The notes below the pieces were generated by a model. It saw nothing but the letters and a program-made list of their open reading frames with translations. It was not told where the DNA came from and ran no database searches. The position numbers were made by a program, and so were the translations under genes. Shown piece after piece: positions 41,321 to 42,898 of a DNA stretch of 42,898 nt. How positions within the stretch are numbered: position 1 is the stretch's first letter; every line of letters starts with the position of its first letter. Location of the stretch: positions 1-42,898 of the forward strand of contig CALXSJ010000025.1 in the NCBI GenBank assembly GCA_944391115.1. Direction: 5' to 3'. This DNA comes from an uncultured Victivallales bacterium. Lineage in GTDB: Bacteria > Verrucomicrobiota > Lentisphaeria > Victivallales > UBA1829.

Positions 41321-41348
41321 ACTATATTCCGCAGTTTGCCGATTGCAA
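41321..41348 (-). promoter_or_regulatory. Candidate promoter of the heparinase gene
   Basis: On the minus strand TTGCAA (41348-41343), a 16-nt spacer and TATAGT (41326-41321) lie about 30 nt before the ATG at 41289. The -10 region is part of a 15-bp sequence repeated at 42879-42893. Confidence 0.5.
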
Positions 41349-41440
41349 GTGCCGAAACAGACTGCGTCCGGTCTTCGGGATTGCAGGACCGGATGACTCT
41401 GCCGGAATTGCAGAAGTTCCCATGACGGAACACCGAAAAA

Positions 41441-41584
41441 CAAGCGCCTTGCGAATAAATTACCGCGATGCAAGCATGCGCGGTATTGGGGATTTCGCCT
41501 CCGGCGACCAGCTTACGCAGCTGGACCGCGGCAGGACTGAGAGTCCTGCACGAAGCAATTTTTGGCGATGCAGAGCATCGCGGT
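41441..41584. repeat. Array of six tight hairpins (hairpin repeat element, fullest copy)
   Basis: Within 144 bases six short palindromes follow each other: CAAG-CGC-CTTG (41441-41451), TACCGCGATGC against GCATGCGCGGTA (41461-41485, one extra base), TCGCC-TCC-GGCGA (41495-41507), CCAGCT-TACGC-AGCTGG (41508-41524), GCAGGACT-GAG-AGTCCTGC (41531-41549) and GCGATGC-AGA-GCATCGC (41565-41581). ACCGCG (41525-41530) can also pair with CGCGGT (41579-41584), enclosing the last two. The right part and its flank to 41605 recur at 1-71. The function is unknown. Confidence 0.85.
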
Positions 41585-41639
41585 ATCAACCTAAATTTTT
41601 TTGAAATGAACCAATCAACCATTCCGGTCACAAATGCCA

Positions 41640-41784
41640 GCTGGCTGTCTGCCGCCGTGCAAATGAGTCCGCGCGCCATCGTTAGGGATTCAATTTTATC
41701 CAATCCAATGTAACAATAAACCTTGTCACTCTCTTTTACAAGCCGTCCCGCCGCGTCATACTCGTATTTTTCAGTGCCACAGAT
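41640..41784 (-). pseudogene. RHS/YD-repeat fragment
   Basis: The minus-strand frame reads GTEKYEYDAAGRLVKESDKV and then YCYIGLDKIESL. YEYDAAGRLVKE is a classic YD repeat, and the following segment resembles the end of RHS core repeats. The frame runs into hairpins on both sides and has no start or gene-sized length. It is a fragment of an RHS-repeat protein. Confidence 0.75.
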
Positions 41785-41789
41785 GGATA

Positions 41790-41846
41790 GTGCGCTGGAA
41801 GGCGCACGCGTCTTGAGTGCAACGAACTCAATACGGGCTTAACCCG
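41790..41846. repeat. Second array of tight hairpins
   Basis: Three palindromes in 57 bases: GTGCGC-TGGAAG-GCGCAC (41790-41807), TTGAGT-GCAACGA-ACTCAA (41813-41831) and CGGG-CTTAA-CCCG (41834-41846). The sequence differs from the array at 41441 but the design is the same. It lies directly upstream (minus strand) of the YD-repeat fragment and overlaps the 3' end of a small gene. Confidence 0.8.
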
Positions 41847-41998
41847 CATACAATTTCCCCGAGCAGCAGGCACATTAGAGCAAGGATAAGATGCATGAAG
41901 ATTTCTTCTTCTCTCTCTTGGCGGATGACATACCATTCCCGATTCAGCACTTCCAAGATCTCATGGTTCTTGAATTTGGAGTCATAGGATTTGTTCAT
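41828..41998 (-). CDS. 56-residue predicted membrane protein
   Basis: A short gene with GGGAGGGG about 6 nt before its ATG. The protein starts MNKSYDSKFKNHEILEVLNR, is charged (REWYVIRQEREEE), and then has one membrane helix, IFMHLILALMCLLLGEIVCG. It lies 27 nt after the lipoprotein gene on the same strand, so the two are probably co-transcribed. Its last codons and its stop are made from the second hairpin array, suggesting that the element has replaced or truncated the original 3' end. Function unknown. Confidence 0.6.
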   Translation of the reverse strand: MNKSYDSKFKNHEILEVLNREWYVIRQEREEEIFMHLILALMCLLLGEIVCGLSPY

Positions 41999-42025
41999 GA
42001 AAATCCCCTCCCTTTCCAGGTTAAT

Positions 42026-42640
42026 TTAACGGGGCATTTTACACTCTGTCAAGTTGTCCTGTTTTCGGGGACAACCGCATTCTTGAACTTTCAGAGGAAA
42101 ACCTTTTTCACAAAAAAACTTTTCTAACACATTCAAAAAGGGAGAATCATCATAAAACCGGGTATTTCCATAGACCCAATGAGAATAACGAAGCAATTGC
42201 ATGAATTCATGGTCACCGGGAGGATTGTTTGGAGAAAACATAAGTCCTCCATGATTTCTGACTTGCCTGACTTCATCCATATCGCCAGTCTGAACCTTGT
42301 TCAATTGTAAAACCAATGGCATAAAAGGAGGCTTCCAAAAGGAAAAGATCGAACGTTCCGATTGAGTCCTTGAATAAAATGGATAATATCCCTCTTTGCC
42401 TACCCACAAAGAAACAGTTCCACTCACGTACACTTTTGCTTGTCCATCCTTATTCGTTTTATATAACCTCTGACGTGATCCAATGGTTATGATTTCATGG
42501 GCATATGCATGAACCAGGGCATCTTGGACCGGCTGCTGACTTTCTGAGTCAAGAATTGTTACTGTTGAGGACATACAAGAAATCAGCAAGCAGCATGAGA
42601 ATGTCAGGAAAATACATGATAAGCAACTATTCACAGACAT
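42026..42640 (-). CDS. Lipoprotein, candidate immunity or envelope protein next to an RHS tail
   Basis: A 204-residue protein. The leader ends in LLISC, a good lipobox, with Cys22 as the lipid-modified residue. The mature part starts with MSSTVTILDSESQQPVQDAL, then YKTNKDGQAKVYVSG and WVGKEGYYPF, which resembles the carboxypeptidase-regulatory (transthyretin-like) beta-sandwich found in surface lipoproteins. The C-terminal half has no recognised domain and ends in a cysteine-rich tail (CGCPRKQDNLTEC). GGGGA precedes the ATG by 7 nt. Its start overlaps the end of an RHS-like tail frame, the place where immunity genes lie in RHS toxin systems; immunity is inferred from position only. Codon use looks less GC-rich than the neighbouring clusters. 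Confidence 0.65.
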   Translation of the reverse strand: MSVNSCLSCIFLTFSCCLLISCMSSTVTILDSESQQPVQDALVHAYAHEIITIGSRQRLYKTNKDGQAKVYVSGTVSLWVGKEGYYPFYSRTQSERSIFSFWKPPFMPLVLQLNKVQTGDMDEVRQVRNHGGLMFSPNNPPGDHEFMQLLRYSHWVYGNTRFYDDSPFLNVLEKFFCEKGFPLKVQECGCPRKQDNLTECKMPR

Positions 42641-42834
42641 GAAACAATCCCCATAGATTTGGAATAACCTTTTCCTGAAACATAATGCATCATACCTGCG
42701 ACGTCGCCGTGTTGAATACCTGAAACTCCAATATTTGTTGCCCCGTCAATATTTCCCCAATGACCTCCAATATCCGCAATCAGATCTCCAATCCCATAAT
42801 TGCCGCCAGTAACATAGATATTTGCGCCTCTCCC
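42631..42834 (-). pseudogene. Displaced C-terminal tail resembling an RHS or surface-protein end
   Basis: An open frame of 67 codons without a start: after an in-frame TAG at 42837-42835 it reads GANIYVTGGNYGIGDLIADI, continues GGHWGNIDGATN and ends with GKGYSKSMGIVSCL. The start recalls the GLNxYxYxxNNP junction at the end of RHS cores, and the rest would be a C-terminal domain. It ends by overlapping the lipoprotein start by 8-10 nt, as toxin and immunity genes often do. It looks like an orphan C-terminal module cut from its parent gene; the sequence similarity is weak. Confidence 0.45.
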
Positions 42835-42878
42835 CTAGGTTGGACAACTTTTATGAAAAGATTGGTGTAAAGACCCTT

Positions 42879-42893
42879 GGTTTACTATATTCC
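42879..42893. repeat. 15-bp repeat shared with the heparinase promoter
   Basis: GGTTTACTATATTCC occurs here and at 41316-41330 in the same orientation. On the minus strand it contains TATAGT. The two copies flank the RHS-derived area. Confidence 0.6.
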
Positions 42894-42898
42894 ATTGT

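Noticed and set aside
41290-41703. N-terminal extension of the heparinase by 138 codons
   Set aside because: It translates the hairpin array and the YD-repeat fragment, and a good signal peptide starts at 41289.
41441-41846. Integron attC sites or a CRISPR array
   Set aside because: Hairpins are dense but there are no conserved core sites of attC type, no regular repeat-spacer pattern, and no integrase or cas gene in the window.

Overview
The window looks like a chromosomal segment of an anaerobic, Gram-negative bacterium of the PVC superphylum, most likely a Victivallis-like member of the Lentisphaerota. This is inference from gene content: a Tad locus decorated with FHA domains and a Ser/Thr kinase, many Tat-exported iron-sulfur oxidoreductases, RHS remnants and a heparinase-type lyase. 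No rRNA or tRNA gene is present to settle taxonomy.

Region 1 (1-12652): a LysR regulator (minus strand) diverges from a rightward redox gene cluster across an intergenic region with a perfect 9-bp inverted repeat. The cluster encodes a CMD/cupin protein, a small coiled-coil protein, a flavodoxin, an alpha/beta hydrolase joined to an antibiotic-biosynthesis-monooxygenase-type domain, an FMN/Fe-S flavoprotein, a DUF6282-like metal hydrolase and an aldo/keto reductase with two Fe-S clusters. After a second promoter come a NapH/NapG-like membrane ferredoxin, a tiny TatA-like gene (apparently frameshifted), a secreted hydrolase, a second Fe-S aldo/keto reductase and a DUF362 protein. Five of these proteins start with twin-arginine leaders and the cluster carries its own TatA-like gene, so I read it as a mostly periplasmic electron-transfer and reductase system.

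Region 2 (13278-36833, all minus strand): a tightly packed run of 24 genes, gaps under about 50 nt, compatible with one transcript. It starts with an ECF sigma factor and a ZAS-type anti-sigma-like protein. Next come Flp pilin 1, prepilin peptidase, TadE, TadG, two unknown secreted proteins, pilin 2, a second TadE, a small secreted protein, a membrane Ser/Thr kinase with Sel1 repeats, CpaB and the secretin. The run then continues with an FHA-CpaF fusion ATPase, TadB, TadC, an FHA membrane protein, a double-FHA membrane protein, a PP2C phosphatase, a divergent kinase, a second CpaF-type ATPase, a lipoprotein and pilin 3. The kinase-phosphatase-FHA set resembles the switch that controls some type VI secretion systems, but here it is built into a Tad pilus locus. 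The kinase N-terminus has 26-residue repeats carrying T-x-x-D, a motif of the kind FHA domains bind. This is the best candidate in the window for an undescribed system.

Region 3 (36834-38667): mostly decayed DNA, with a possible pseudopilin leader remnant, two tandem minus-strand terminators, an inverted repeat and a frameshifted IS3-type transposase remnant.

Region 4 (38668-42898): a secreted heparinase II/III-type protein (minus strand), then an RHS-derived area. The area holds an array of tight hairpins whose right part recurs at bases 1-71, a YD-repeat fragment, a second hairpin array, a 56-residue membrane protein, a lipoprotein and a displaced RHS-like C-terminal tail.
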